NCBI GenBank assembly: GCA_964426875.1
Contig: CAYRSB010000008.1
Coordinates: forward strand, 1 to 59,845
Direction: 5' to 3'
DNA: 59,845 nucleotides
Source: Caldatribacterium sp964426875
GTDB taxonomy: Bacteria > Atribacterota > Atribacteria > Atribacterales > Caldatribacteriaceae
Position 1 is the stretch's first letter, and the number at the start of each line of letters is the position of its first letter. The notes under the pieces were generated by a model, which made no database searches, was not told the DNA's origin, and saw only the letters and a list, made by a program, of their open reading frames with translations. Of this stretch, positions 27,894 to 36,399 are shown in pieces. The translations under genes were made by a program, and so were the position numbers.

Positions 27894-28841
27894 ATGAATT
27901 GTCCAAAAATTTTCTCAGTCTCTTTGGGTATTTTGTTTCTCTTGCTGGGCATGACTTGTTCAGTCCGCTCCGAGGAAGCTATCACTCCCTTTTCTGATAG
28001 TCTCTTTTGGAAAAGAGGAAATCTTCGGCTTCACTACCAGGTGTGGTTTCCTCATGAAATGTATCGGGGGAAGGTACTCCTTGTCCACGGTTTCGGTAGT
28101 TCCACTTTCTCCTGGCGTTACGCAAAGGAATTTTTGCCTCGGGCTGGATACTTGGTGGTGGCGGTGGACCTTCCCGGTTTTGGGTATAGTTCACGAATAC
28201 GGGGCTTTGACCACAGTCAGCAAAATCGGGGTCGCCTGTTGTGGGAATTTTTGGACGCTCTTGATGCGGAGCTGGGCCTTCCTTTGTGCGAGAAACCGTG
28301 GCATCTTGTAGGACATTCTATGGGTGGACAAATCGTCTTTTTTATGGGTATGGATCATCCTGAAAAAACGGGGAGTATTGTCTTAGTCGATACCCCCTTT
28401 CGGACTTCTTCGCCAAGGTTTTTTCGTTTGTTGAGTTCTTGCTCCCTTGCCAAGGGATTTTTGGCTACCTTCTTGCGTCGTTCTTTTCTCAAGCCCTCTC
28501 GTGTTAGGCGTTTTTTGGCTTCTGCCTACGGGCGAAAGCCAACCCAGGAAGAGGTTGAGGGGTACTTTATGCCTTTGAAAATCAAGGGCACTGCACAGGT
28601 TCTTTTTGATCTCTCGAAGGCTCCTCCCACCTCTTTGAGCCAATTCCAAGGTAAGACACATCCTCCACTTTTTATCATCTGGGGAAGTAAAGATCTTTTG
28701 GTGCCCGTAAAGCAAGCGCGAAAGCTTACCGCAGCTTTCCCCAAGGCTTTGCTCTATTTCATCGAGGGCGCTGCTCATTGCCCCATGGAAACTCATCCGG
28801 ATGAATTCTATCCTTTGCTCATTCACCTTTTGGGCCGATAA
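27894..28841 (+). CDS. Secreted alpha/beta hydrolase
   Basis: 315 aa from the ATG at 27894; a GTG at 27873 is an alternative. A signal peptide (MNCPKIFSVSLGILFLLLGM, cleavage near VRSEE) precedes a complete alpha/beta-hydrolase domain: oxyanion HGFGSSTFSW, nucleophile elbow GHSMGGQ, acid in WGSKDLLVP and catalytic His in GAAHCPMETHP. All triad residues are present. The substrate is unknown; an ester or lipid is typical. An exported molybdopterin-fold protein gene follows 80 bp downstream. It is isolated between two decayed stretches, which suggests an accessory region. Confidence 0.85.
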   Translation: MNCPKIFSVSLGILFLLLGMTCSVRSEEAITPFSDSLFWKRGNLRLHYQVWFPHEMYRGKVLLVHGFGSSTFSWRYAKEFLPRAGYLVVAVDLPGFGYSSRIRGFDHSQQNRGRLLWEFLDALDAELGLPLCEKPWHLVGHSMGGQIVFFMGMDHPEKTGSIVLVDTPFRTSSPRFFRLLSSCSLAKGFLATFLRRSFLKPSRVRRFLASAYGRKPTQEEVEGYFMPLKIKGTAQVLFDLSKAPPTSLSQFQGKTHPPLFIIWGSKDLLVPVKQARKLTAAFPKALLYFIEGAAHCPMETHPDEFYPLLIHLLGR

Positions 28842-28921
28842 CGATCGTATCTTTCGCGATATGGAATAGAGGTCCTTCCCTTAGGTTGTAGCGGGAAAGC
28901 AACGCAGAGGAGGAAAACACG

Positions 28922-29539
28922 ATGGAAAAAATACGGACAAAAATTGTTTTCGGGGTAATGTGGATGGTTTTCTCTCTTGCAATTCCCCCAGGAGGAGCAA
29001 AAGAAAGATTTCAGCTTTCTCCCGATACTCCAGAACATAAGCTCATTCATTTGAATCCGACGGAAGTTGACCCCTCTCTTCTTCCCCTTGATACTGTAGA
29101 GCAGTTGGGGGTAACGGGGGTGCCGCCCTCGGACTTTCAGGTGGAAAAGTGGGAGCTTACGGTCACCGGGAAAAGGGTAGAAAAGCCGAGGCCTTTTACC
29201 TACCAAGAACTCCTGGAAATGCCCATGGTAAAAAAGAAAGTTCTCCTTATTTGTCCAGGATTTTTTGCCGATTACGCTGAGTGGGAGGGAATCCCTCTCC
29301 AGGAGCTACTCCAGAAAGCAGGGATAGTCGGAGAATGCGGGACGATTTCCTTTGTGGCTCTTGACAGAAACATAGTGCGTTTCTCTCGAGAGGAAGTAAA
29401 AAACCATTTCCTCCTTTTGGCTTTTAAGGTAAACGGTGAAATCCTTCCTTTGGAGCACGGCTTTCCGGTGCGTTTGGTGGCGGAAGACGTGTTCGGCAGT
29501 CGATGGGTGAAATGGATTACCACCGTCGTGGTTGACTAA
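28922..29539 (+). CDS. Exported molybdopterin-dependent oxidoreductase-fold protein (sulfite oxidase-like)
   Basis: 205 aa. It has a signal peptide (basic MEKIRTK, hydrophobic VFGVMWMVFSLAI) without a twin-arginine motif. The single domain resembles the Moco domain of the sulfite oxidase/MsrP family: the ligand cysteine region VLLICPGFFADYAEWEGIPL and the C-terminal HGFPVRLVAEDVFGSRWVKWIT. Bound-cofactor proteins of this family are usually Tat exported; absence of RR suggests it may be cofactor-free or use another route. At 205 aa it has no C-terminal dimerisation domain. GAGGAGG precedes the ATG. Confidence 0.78.
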   Translation: MEKIRTKIVFGVMWMVFSLAIPPGGAKERFQLSPDTPEHKLIHLNPTEVDPSLLPLDTVEQLGVTGVPPSDFQVEKWELTVTGKRVEKPRPFTYQELLEMPMVKKKVLLICPGFFADYAEWEGIPLQELLQKAGIVGECGTISFVALDRNIVRFSREEVKNHFLLLAFKVNGEILPLEHGFPVRLVAEDVFGSRWVKWITTVVVD

Positions 29540-30531
29540 CTTTTGGCCTTCTTTGCTTTTTGGGGAAGATAAACCAAGGCCCAGCATACCGGAGAGGTAT
29601 TTAACTTTGTGGCGCTGAGCTTAAGTGTCGGTTGGGGATGGCGTTACCTTTCCTCAACACAGGAGAAGAAAGTATCTCCATTCCTCTCAATCCAGATTTC
29701 TTCGTAATCCGATAATTTCCCTCCATCCAGACAACACTCAACGATCTGTCGACCCAACGGGTCAAGAGTCAAGACAGCATCGTTCCCTCTAGCTCGAGCT
29801 TCGTCAAGATATAGCCCAAAAGCTCGCGGCGTAATGCTGGGTTGGCGAAGCCGTGGGGGGCCACCGGCCGCCAGAGCCAGGCCAGGGCTATAGGAGGAAA
29901 TGGAGGTGTCCGACGATGCCGTAAGTCGGTTTCTTGCTTGTACAGGGTGGAGTATGGAGGCTGAAATTCTGGTAGTGAACCCTTGCCGCTTCGTTGACTG
30001 CATCCGGCATGATACTCCGGGACAAGATTGCCCGGGGGTTTGGGCAGGGCGTACCCGGAATACTCTCGGTGTACTCCCAGATCAAACATGTTGCGCTCGG
30101 TGCACCGACCAGGTTGGGGAAGATAGCAGTATCGGGGGATGGATTGTCAGTTTCTCGAGAACGGAAATTTGGAGGGAGCTCGAGAGGACGCGGAACGTTC
30201 CGAAACCTTGAGAATGACCTTATATTTTTGACTGAAATCGGTGGGAAGGTACAATTCGTGAGCACGTTTGGCTGGTGGTGTCGAACACTTTGGGATAAAA
30301 CTCTGGTTAATTTCCAATAAAAAAAGATATCGAATTCTGGATCGCTACAACCCGCATGCTTCCCCCGGTGGCAGTCATCATTCCTTTCTATTTTAAAAGG
30401 TTTCTGAATGGGTATGGCTTTGGCCGAAAGAGGCCCAGTCATGGGTTTTTTTATGATTTCTAGGAAAACCTCATTCGTCAGGATTCTTGTGCCTGGGTTT
30501 TTTGCAGGGAGATGCACACAACGCCAAAGAT
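29540..30531. other. Gene-poor kilobase, no supported gene
   Basis: Open frames overlap on both strands without Shine-Dalgarno sites. A minus-strand frame ending at 29644 has a protein-like tail (AFGLYLDEARARGNDAVL and EEIWIERNGDTFFSC). A plus-strand frame at 29994-30320 reads DKIARGFGQGVPGILSVYSQ and later NDLIFLTEIGGKVQFV. Either may be a relic. I could not assign a family to any of them. Confidence 0.4.
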
Positions 30532-32340
30532 CTACCGTGCGCGTCCCTTTCCAAACATGTACGGTTCAATAACCTTTCCTCTGCTTATGCAATTTGAATT
30601 TGCGGCTTTCCCCTGAAACTCTCCAGTAGAGAACTCAAAGCATTCTCCCTTGACCTCTTGGGTGGTAAAGGTGTTTTCTTTTATCTCGCCCGTACAGGCG
30701 TCGTAGAATCGCTCATGAAGTACCGAGGTCCCTTTCCAGAAAAGACCAGAAAACCCTAAGGAACACTGGTAGGTATCGGTGTGCCGATCAAGGTATAAGT
30801 TTGCATAGATTTTGAAGTCCTCATTCTCGAGGGTTGCGTGGAGCGTGGTCTCGGAACGCTCTGAGTTTCCTGGTCGTATGAGAACCTCTCCTTTCGTTCC
30901 CTTTTTCCAGCAATAGGTGGTCTCGGCTTCGCTGAGTGTGAAAAGGGAAAGATGGTTCGTACCCGAGAAGCTTTTGGAGAGAATTTCTTCCAGTTCCCCG
31001 GGTCGGGTAATGGGTTCTCCCTGGACACTGGCCTGAAGCGCCACCTCGGAGTGCGGCTCGTCCTTTTTTTCTCCTCCGGAGCGACTTTGCCGCGATTCCT
31101 TGTAGTCGAATTCCACAAAAAAGGCAACTGTCCCTTGGAAACACTGGGGTTCATCCATGACTGAAATCCCGGCTTCTGCACTCACCTCATCCGGGTATCT
31201 CTCAGGTCGATAACGGGCTGAAACGGTGATACGGTCCTCTTTTCTCCCGGCACGGTAGACGCAGAAAACCTGTCCCTCAGCGTCAGTCCGCATGGAGCCT
31301 TTTGGCTCTAAGGAACCATCGATGAGTCCCTTCGCCTCGATGGTGACCGGTTCGTCCTTCATCGGGAACCTCTCTCTCAGGGGTGTTTCCTGGAAAAGTT
31401 GGGCTGTAACGGTGGTTACCTCGCCAGGGTACACCTCGGGCTTTTCAGGTTCAATCTCGATAAAGACTCCGGCAATGGGCACCGGAGGCAAAAGGTCCTT
31501 GACGAGGGTTGTATCGATTCTGCAGGTTTCGGCTCGGAAGGAGTCAAAGTCAGGCTCAAGCCCCCTCTTCAGGGTGGAGGTGGTCGAACCCCCAGCTTCA
31601 TGGGTAATTTCGAGTATTACTGAATTTTCTGTCACCATGGCATCCTGAGGGAAACCCAGTGTTGGTTTCAATTCTCCTCGTTTGGTTTCTCGGGGAAGAA
31701 GGACCACCTGGCCATGATGGCGGTCAAAGACCGGTTCCCCGAGACAGTTTTTTACCTGAATATGGATATCCATTTCCCGCTCCAAAGATAAGGGAGAGAC
31801 GAAGCTTTTGGTGAGTGCGAACCCAAACTCCGTAATGAGATTTTCTATGGAACCGTACCCGTCGATATTCTTTTCAATAACCCGGAACACATCAGGATCT
31901 TTGGTGGTTTTCGCCTTAAGGAGCCACCCAGGAAGCCCGCAAGCGTCGTTCTGCACCATTTTTGAGGTCGTGGAGAATACGATTTCCTCTCCCATGAGAA
32001 CCTCACCGACCTCAATGTCCTCACCGGTGGCAATGGGGCTTAAGGCGTAGACGAAGCGGTAGTCGCAGTCGGTACCGTTTTCGACAAACTCAACTCTGGG
32101 AGCCTTCTCCCTGAGTTCCGCCAGGATGGTTTCCCGAGTTTGTGCAAGGAGTGACTCTTCCGATTGGTTTGGGTACGTTTCCTTGAGGTGGTCTACAAGT
32201 TCTTTTCTATAGCTTGTATTTTCAATGACGGCAGCTCACGGGGGAGAGCACCGCAAGCCTTGGGGAAAGAGGAGGCGAGGAAAGAGCGCGAGTGCCATAA
32301 GCACAAGGAGAAAGCCGGAAAATTGCAAAAGTTTTCCCAT
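30532..32340 (-). pseudogene. Secreted Ig-like-domain protein interrupted by an in-frame TGA
   Basis: Read on the minus strand, an ATG at 32340 with a strong Shine-Dalgarno (GGAGGGG) starts a signal peptide (MGKLLQFSGFLLVLMALALF). After 34 codons a TGA (32238-32236) interrupts the frame; the same frame then stays open for about 567 codons to a stop at 30532. Restored length is about 601 aa. The body has a Big-1/invasin-like Ig domain (PEVYPGEVTTVTAQLF ... TDAEGQVFCVYRAG) and several beta-rich segments. An internal ATG at 31995 could give a cytoplasmic 487-aa product, but that would lack the signal. It lies 34 bp downstream of the dapA-family gene. Cause: nonsense mutation or sequencing error. 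Confidence 0.7.
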
Positions 32341-32374
32341 TTTCAACCCCTCCTTGGGAAGCATCAAAGCGCCT

Positions 32375-33283
32375 TCACCCTTTTTGAGAGTAGCCAAACT
32401 CTTCAAACGCTTTTTCCAACTTCTCCTGGAGTACTTTTCGCTCTATCTCGGGAAGTGCCCGAAAGGGTGGGCGCATGGCGCCATCTCCAAAGCCCCGCCA
32501 AGACAAACCCATCTTGAGGGTCGGCAGGTGTCCTCCCTCTTTAAGGATTGAAGAGAAAATGGTCACCTCCCTCTGGAAGCGCACCGCCTCTTCAAGGTCT
32601 CTCCGTTTCCAGGCAGCAAAGAGCTTCACAAAAGGCTCGGGGACCACCCCACCTGGACCGGTGACTGAGCCTGCAGCGCCCAGGATAAGAGCCGGAAGAA
32701 AAGCTCGATCGTACCCTACGATGAGGCGAAAAGAGGGCGGGAATTCCAGAAGGTATTGGGTGATGGCGGTGAAGTTCCCGCTCGAGTCTTTTAGGCCCAC
32801 GATATTGGGGAAGGTCGATTGGAGGCGCAAAACCGTCGAGGGAAGGAGCTCATTTCCGGTTAGAGCGGGAATGTTATAGAGGTAGAGGGGAAAATGGGGG
32901 AATTCCCGGGCGAGGGTAGCGTAGTACTCCAAAAGTTCCTCCTGGGAATACCGGTAATAGAAGGGGGTCACAATTGCTCCTCCGTGGGCTCCAGCTGAAA
33001 AAGCGTGTCGGAGGAGCTCCCGGGTGTCTTGCAGGGTCGGCGTTCCACAGTGGGCAACGATGGTCATTTTCTCGTCGTTTGCCTTAAGGACTGTGTCGAG
33101 AATTTGCGTTCGTTCTTTTCTGGAGAGAAGCTGCGCTTCAGCGGTCGTCCCGCAGACAAAAAGGCCATCGACCCCCTTTTCAATCAGGAAGGTGACGTAC
33201 GCTTGCAGGAGACCATGGTCCACGTTGCCACTTCGGTCAAAAGGGGTGAGATGGGCAACCGCAACCCCCTCAAGAAGTTTCAT
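32375..33283 (-). CDS. DapA/NanA-family aldolase or lyase
   Basis: 302 aa, a class I aldolase of the dihydrodipicolinate synthase/N-acetylneuraminate lyase family. The Schiff-base lysine is K165 in VGLKDSSGN, the catalytic Tyr is Y136 in LYLYNIPA, and the substrate loop is CGTTAEAQLLS (true DapA has GTTGE). The Gly-to-Ala change and the operon context argue against lysine biosynthesis. It overlaps tctA by 4 bp (ATGA), so it probably cleaves or forms the organic acid imported by the Tct transporter. Confidence 0.9.
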   Translation of the reverse strand: MKLLEGVAVAHLTPFDRSGNVDHGLLQAYVTFLIEKGVDGLFVCGTTAEAQLLSRKERTQILDTVLKANDEKMTIVAHCGTPTLQDTRELLRHAFSAGAHGGAIVTPFYYRYSQEELLEYYATLAREFPHFPLYLYNIPALTGNELLPSTVLRLQSTFPNIVGLKDSSGNFTAITQYLLEFPPSFRLIVGYDRAFLPALILGAAGSVTGPGGVVPEPFVKLFAAWKRRDLEEAVRFQREVTIFSSILKEGGHLPTLKMGLSWRGFGDGAMRPPFRALPEIERKVLQEKLEKAFEEFGYSQKG

Positions 33284-34785
33284 GAAATGTCCTCCTTTCT
33301 TCGTCTTCGCAGTACTGGCCCGAGGAGAGCAAGGACTGTCCCTGCAATGAGGAGTAGCGAAATGGGGCGGGAGAGGAAAATGAAGGGATTCCCCCGAGAG
33401 ATGATGAGAGCAGTCCGGAAGTTGCGCTCCACCATGGGACCAAGGATGAGGGCAAGGATGATTGGTCCTAAGGGGAACCCGTAGAGGCGAAAGAGAAACC
33501 CGAGAATCCCGCCCAGGAGGGCCACCCAGACATCGAAGAGACGGTTATTAAGCGCGAATGACCCCACAAGAGAGAGGATGATAATCGTGGACCACATGAT
33601 GGGTTTGGGCAAAAGCACGAATCCTCCAACAAAACGGGAGAAGAGAAATCCCAGGGCCAGGAAAATAAAGTTCACGAGAATCATAAGCCCAATGACAGTG
33701 AGCACAAAATCGGCCCGGTCCCGGAACATGGCCGGACCAGGCTGGACCCCATACATGATGAACGAACCGATGAGCACCGCGGTGACGGCGTCTCCAGGGA
33801 TTCCCAGAGCCATCATGGTGGTTAGTGCTCCCCCCAGGCAGGCGTTATTCGCTGCACAGGTGGCGGCCAACCCCTCAATGGAACCCTTCCCGAACTCTTC
33901 CTTGCGATTCGAGAGGCGGCGAGAAAACTCCCACCCCAAAAGTGAAGCAATATCGGCACCGGTTCCAGGAATTGCCCCAATGACGACCCCGGTTGCACTC
34001 CCAATGAGCGTTGCAGGGAGAGTGCGCACAAGCTCTCCCAGCGTGACAAGCATCCGCCCAAGTCTCCTCCCCAAAGCCCAGGAGATGCTACGCATTGCTT
34101 TTGAAGCCTCGACGCCTTCTGCGACGAGCTGATAGAAAACCTCTCCCAGACCGAAGATGCCAATCATAAGCGGGATAAAGGAAATGCCGGTCAAAAGGTT
34201 CGTTGAGCCAAAGTGAAAGCGCGGTGTGGCAAGCATAGGATCAAGGCCAACAAGGGAGAGGGTAAGTCCAATGAATCCGGCGATGAGCCCTTTCACGACC
34301 GACTTGCCCGAGACGGCCACCATCATGCTAAGTCCAAAAAAGCCCAGGGAGGAATACTCTGCCGGTCCAAAGGAAAGCGCAAAGCGGGCCAAGGGAAAGG
34401 CAGCGAGAATAAAGACAAGGTCGCCGATGAGCCCTCCAATCGCAGAATGAAGGACGTTGATACCGAGGGCTAGCCCTGCTTTCCCCTGGCGGGCCAGCGG
34501 ATACCCATCGAATGTGGAGGCAATGGAAGCCGGAGTGCCAGGAATGTTGATGAGAATCGCCGAAATCCCTCCAGAGAAGATGGCTGAGTTCCATACCCCA
34601 ATAAGAACAGCCAGGCCCTTTTCATACGGGAGCCAGAAAGTGAGGGGGGTGAGGATGGCCACAGCCATGGTAGCGGTGAGTCCAGGTAGAGTCCCCACTA
34701 TAAGTCCAAGGAGCGTACCCAAAACAAGGTACAAAAAAACTCCTGGTTGGAGGAGATGGACGAGAGCCATAAACAGTTCTCCCAT
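33280..34785 (-). CDS. tctA: Tripartite tricarboxylate transporter, large membrane subunit TctA
   Basis: 501 aa from the ATG at 34785, with AAGGAGGAT upstream; this is the standard TctA length. It has about 12 transmembrane helices with the family repeats LLGLIVGTLPGLTATMAVAIL and GVVIGAIPGTGADIASLLGWE. Two INIPGTPASIASTFDGYP-type loops form the substrate path. It is driven by ion symport and receives substrate from TctC. It lies 13 bp after the restored end of tctB and overlaps the aldolase gene by 4 bp. Confidence 0.95.
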   Translation of the reverse strand: MGELFMALVHLLQPGVFLYLVLGTLLGLIVGTLPGLTATMAVAILTPLTFWLPYEKGLAVLIGVWNSAIFSGGISAILINIPGTPASIASTFDGYPLARQGKAGLALGINVLHSAIGGLIGDLVFILAAFPLARFALSFGPAEYSSLGFFGLSMMVAVSGKSVVKGLIAGFIGLTLSLVGLDPMLATPRFHFGSTNLLTGISFIPLMIGIFGLGEVFYQLVAEGVEASKAMRSISWALGRRLGRMLVTLGELVRTLPATLIGSATGVVIGAIPGTGADIASLLGWEFSRRLSNRKEEFGKGSIEGLAATCAANNACLGGALTTMMALGIPGDAVTAVLIGSFIMYGVQPGPAMFRDRADFVLTVIGLMILVNFIFLALGFLFSRFVGGFVLLPKPIMWSTIIILSLVGSFALNNRLFDVWVALLGGILGFLFRLYGFPLGPIILALILGPMVERNFRTALIISRGNPFIFLSRPISLLLIAGTVLALLGPVLRRRRKEDIS

Positions 34786-34798
34786 TGGCCATCCTCCT

Positions 34799-35228
34799 TC
34801 AAAAAAGCCGTACCCGGAAAACCTGGGTGAAGAGGAGGTAGGTTGCAAAAGTCACGGAAGCCGAGGATCCCACCGAGGGGAGTAAAGGGAAGCGGAAAAG
34901 GAGGTGTATTCCAAAAAGGTAAGAGGAAGGTGTTGAGGAGGAAACACCCACTTCCCCAGAGGAGGAGATACCCTACTGTAGCCCCGAAAACTGCAAGAAG
35001 ATGGAGGAGTCTGGCCATGGCCACTCTCTCTGAGGTACACTCTTTTTTCCGCCATCCCTCAAGGATGAGGAGGGTCCCAAAGATAAGAAGTCCCAAAGCC
35101 ACAAGACGCGGAAACAGGGCCGGGTCGAGGGCATACGTCAGGACTCCTCTGGGGAGACGGGCCGCTCCCCAGAGGAGAAATCCCCCCAAAAGAATGCTCC
35201 CTAAACCGAAGAGGATTTCTGGTATCAC
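34799..35228 (-). pseudogene. tctB: TctB small membrane subunit with a frameshift
   Basis: The frame from the ATG at 35228 encodes a normal TctB start (IPEILFGLGSILLGGFLLW) and two further hydrophobic segments up to NTFLLPF. It then leaves the family pattern at a run of five A residues (34913-34917; T on the coding strand). Dropping one base restores FGIHLLFRFPLL ... SVTFATYLLFTQVF and a stop at 34799, which gives the expected TctB C-terminus and places the stop 13 bp before tctA. Unshifted, the frame would run on inside tctA. The homopolymer points to sequencing error or slippage; a real mutation is possible. It overlaps tctC by 4 bp. Confidence 0.8.
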
Positions 35229-36157
35229 TGCTTTCCGAGAGCCCGGGGAATGAGTTCCATGTACATCTCAAACTGTTCCTTGGCAAACTCAGCGAAGGAG
35301 GGGCCATCAAGGTAAGCCATCTGGATACCCCGCTCCTCCATGACCTTCTTGAAAGTTTCCGACTGAAAAGCCTTGGCAAAGGCATCAGCGATGATATCGT
35401 AGACTTCTTTGGGTGTCCCCTTGGGTAGAGCGAAGCCGTCCCAGGCCATCACATTCACATTGCACCCTAGTTCTTTCGCTGTCGGGACATTAGGGAAGAG
35501 CCGACTCCGGGTATCACTGAGCACAGCAAGGATTCGGAGGTCTCCCGACTGGACTCCGGAGAGAACCTCCGAAGGGCTGCAGGTAACAGCATTGATATGC
35601 CCCCCAAGGAGAGCAGCAACGCTGGGAGCCGCTCCGTCAAAGGGAACAAAAGTAAACTTGACGCCTGTAGCTTCTTCAAGAGCGATTCCTGCAATGTGCC
35701 ATATGGACCCGGTTCCTGAGGTTCCTACGAGAATTGCTCCCGGATGTTCCTTGGCATAGGCCACAAACTCCTCAAATGTTTTGTAAGGCGCGTTAGAGCG
35801 AACAGTCAGTGCTGCGGGGACAATGTTGGATCGCATGATGAGGTCAAAATCATCGGGGGAAATGTCGGCATATCCCAGGGCCTTCACCATGGAAAGCTCC
35901 ACCGGGACATACCCCACGGTGTATCCGTCGGGCTTACTTTCTTTCAATTTCCCCATGGCGATGGCTCCCGCTGCTCCGGTGATATTGGTCGCTGTGATGG
36001 GAACTCCTAAGATTTCCTGAGCTGCTGCAGCCATAGCTCTACCCACCGTGTCTGAAACTCCGCCGGGGGCTGCCTGAATAATGAGGAGAATTTCCCTCTC
36101 TGGGAAACCTGCCCCGGCAACTGAGGCCAAAACACTCAAGACGAGTACTTGTGCCAT
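35225..36157 (-). CDS. tctC: Tripartite tricarboxylate transporter substrate-binding protein TctC
   Basis: 310 aa as read. It is a periplasmic binding protein of the Bug/TctC family for carboxylates. The mature part starts GFPEREILLIIQAAPGGVSDTVGRAMA, and family segments GTSGTGSIWHIAG and FDGAAPSVAALLGGHI are intact. The predicted start gives only MAQVLVLSVLASVAGAG, a signal peptide with no basic n-region, and no Shine-Dalgarno is visible upstream. The region 6 bp further on begins the 55-bp duplication flanking the N gap. The true 5' end is therefore probably lost to misassembly or recombination. Confidence 0.85.
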   Translation of the reverse strand: MAQVLVLSVLASVAGAGFPEREILLIIQAAPGGVSDTVGRAMAAAAQEILGVPITATNITGAAGAIAMGKLKESKPDGYTVGYVPVELSMVKALGYADISPDDFDLIMRSNIVPAALTVRSNAPYKTFEEFVAYAKEHPGAILVGTSGTGSIWHIAGIALEEATGVKFTFVPFDGAAPSVAALLGGHINAVTCSPSEVLSGVQSGDLRILAVLSDTRSRLFPNVPTAKELGCNVNVMAWDGFALPKGTPKEVYDIIADAFAKAFQSETFKKVMEERGIQMAYLDGPSFAEFAKEQFEMYMELIPRALGKQ

Positions 36158-36163
36158 ATCTTT

Positions 36164-36218
36164 GTTTCTTGAAGGAATCTCTGGTATGTTCTACTTCCCC
36201 CAGAGCGTCTCCCGCCTC
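36164..36218. repeat. 55-bp duplication, left copy
   Basis: Identical base for base to 36319-36373 on the other side of the N run. Direct orientation, exactly 55 bp. Best explained as overlapping contig ends left unmerged during scaffolding. Confidence 0.9.
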
Positions 36219-36318
36219 NNNNNNNNNNNNNNNNNNNNNNNNNNNNNNNNNNNNNNNNNNNNNNNNNNNNNNNNNNNNNNNNNNNNNNNNNNNNNNNNNN
36301 NNNNNNNNNNNNNNNNNN
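36219..36318. other. Assembly gap of exactly 100 N
   Basis: A round-number N run, so the length is a placeholder and not a measured distance. The flanks are identical for 55 bp, which suggests the gap is false and the two sides overlap. Open frames that cross the N run are not real. Confidence 0.97.
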
Positions 36319-36373
36319 GTTTCTTGAAGGAATCTCTGGTATGTTCTACTTCCCCCAGAGCGTCTCCCGCCTC
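36319..36373. repeat. 55-bp duplication, right copy
   Basis: Exact repeat of 36164-36218. If the overlap is real, the continuous sequence joins 36218 directly to 36374. Confidence 0.9.
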
Positions 36374-36399
36374 ACCCAGGTGGTGGAGGGTTCTCTTGT

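Noticed and set aside
32236..32238. TGA as a selenocysteine codon in the secreted Ig-like protein
   Set aside because: No bacterial SECIS-type hairpin is visible just downstream, the surrounding residues are not redox-like, and the position is at the signal-peptide border. A nonsense change or error is simpler.
32375..33283. Calling the aldolase a true dapA (lysine biosynthesis)
   Set aside because: The substrate loop is GTTAE and not GTTGE, and the gene is coupled to a carboxylate transporter, so a catabolic keto-acid aldolase is more likely.
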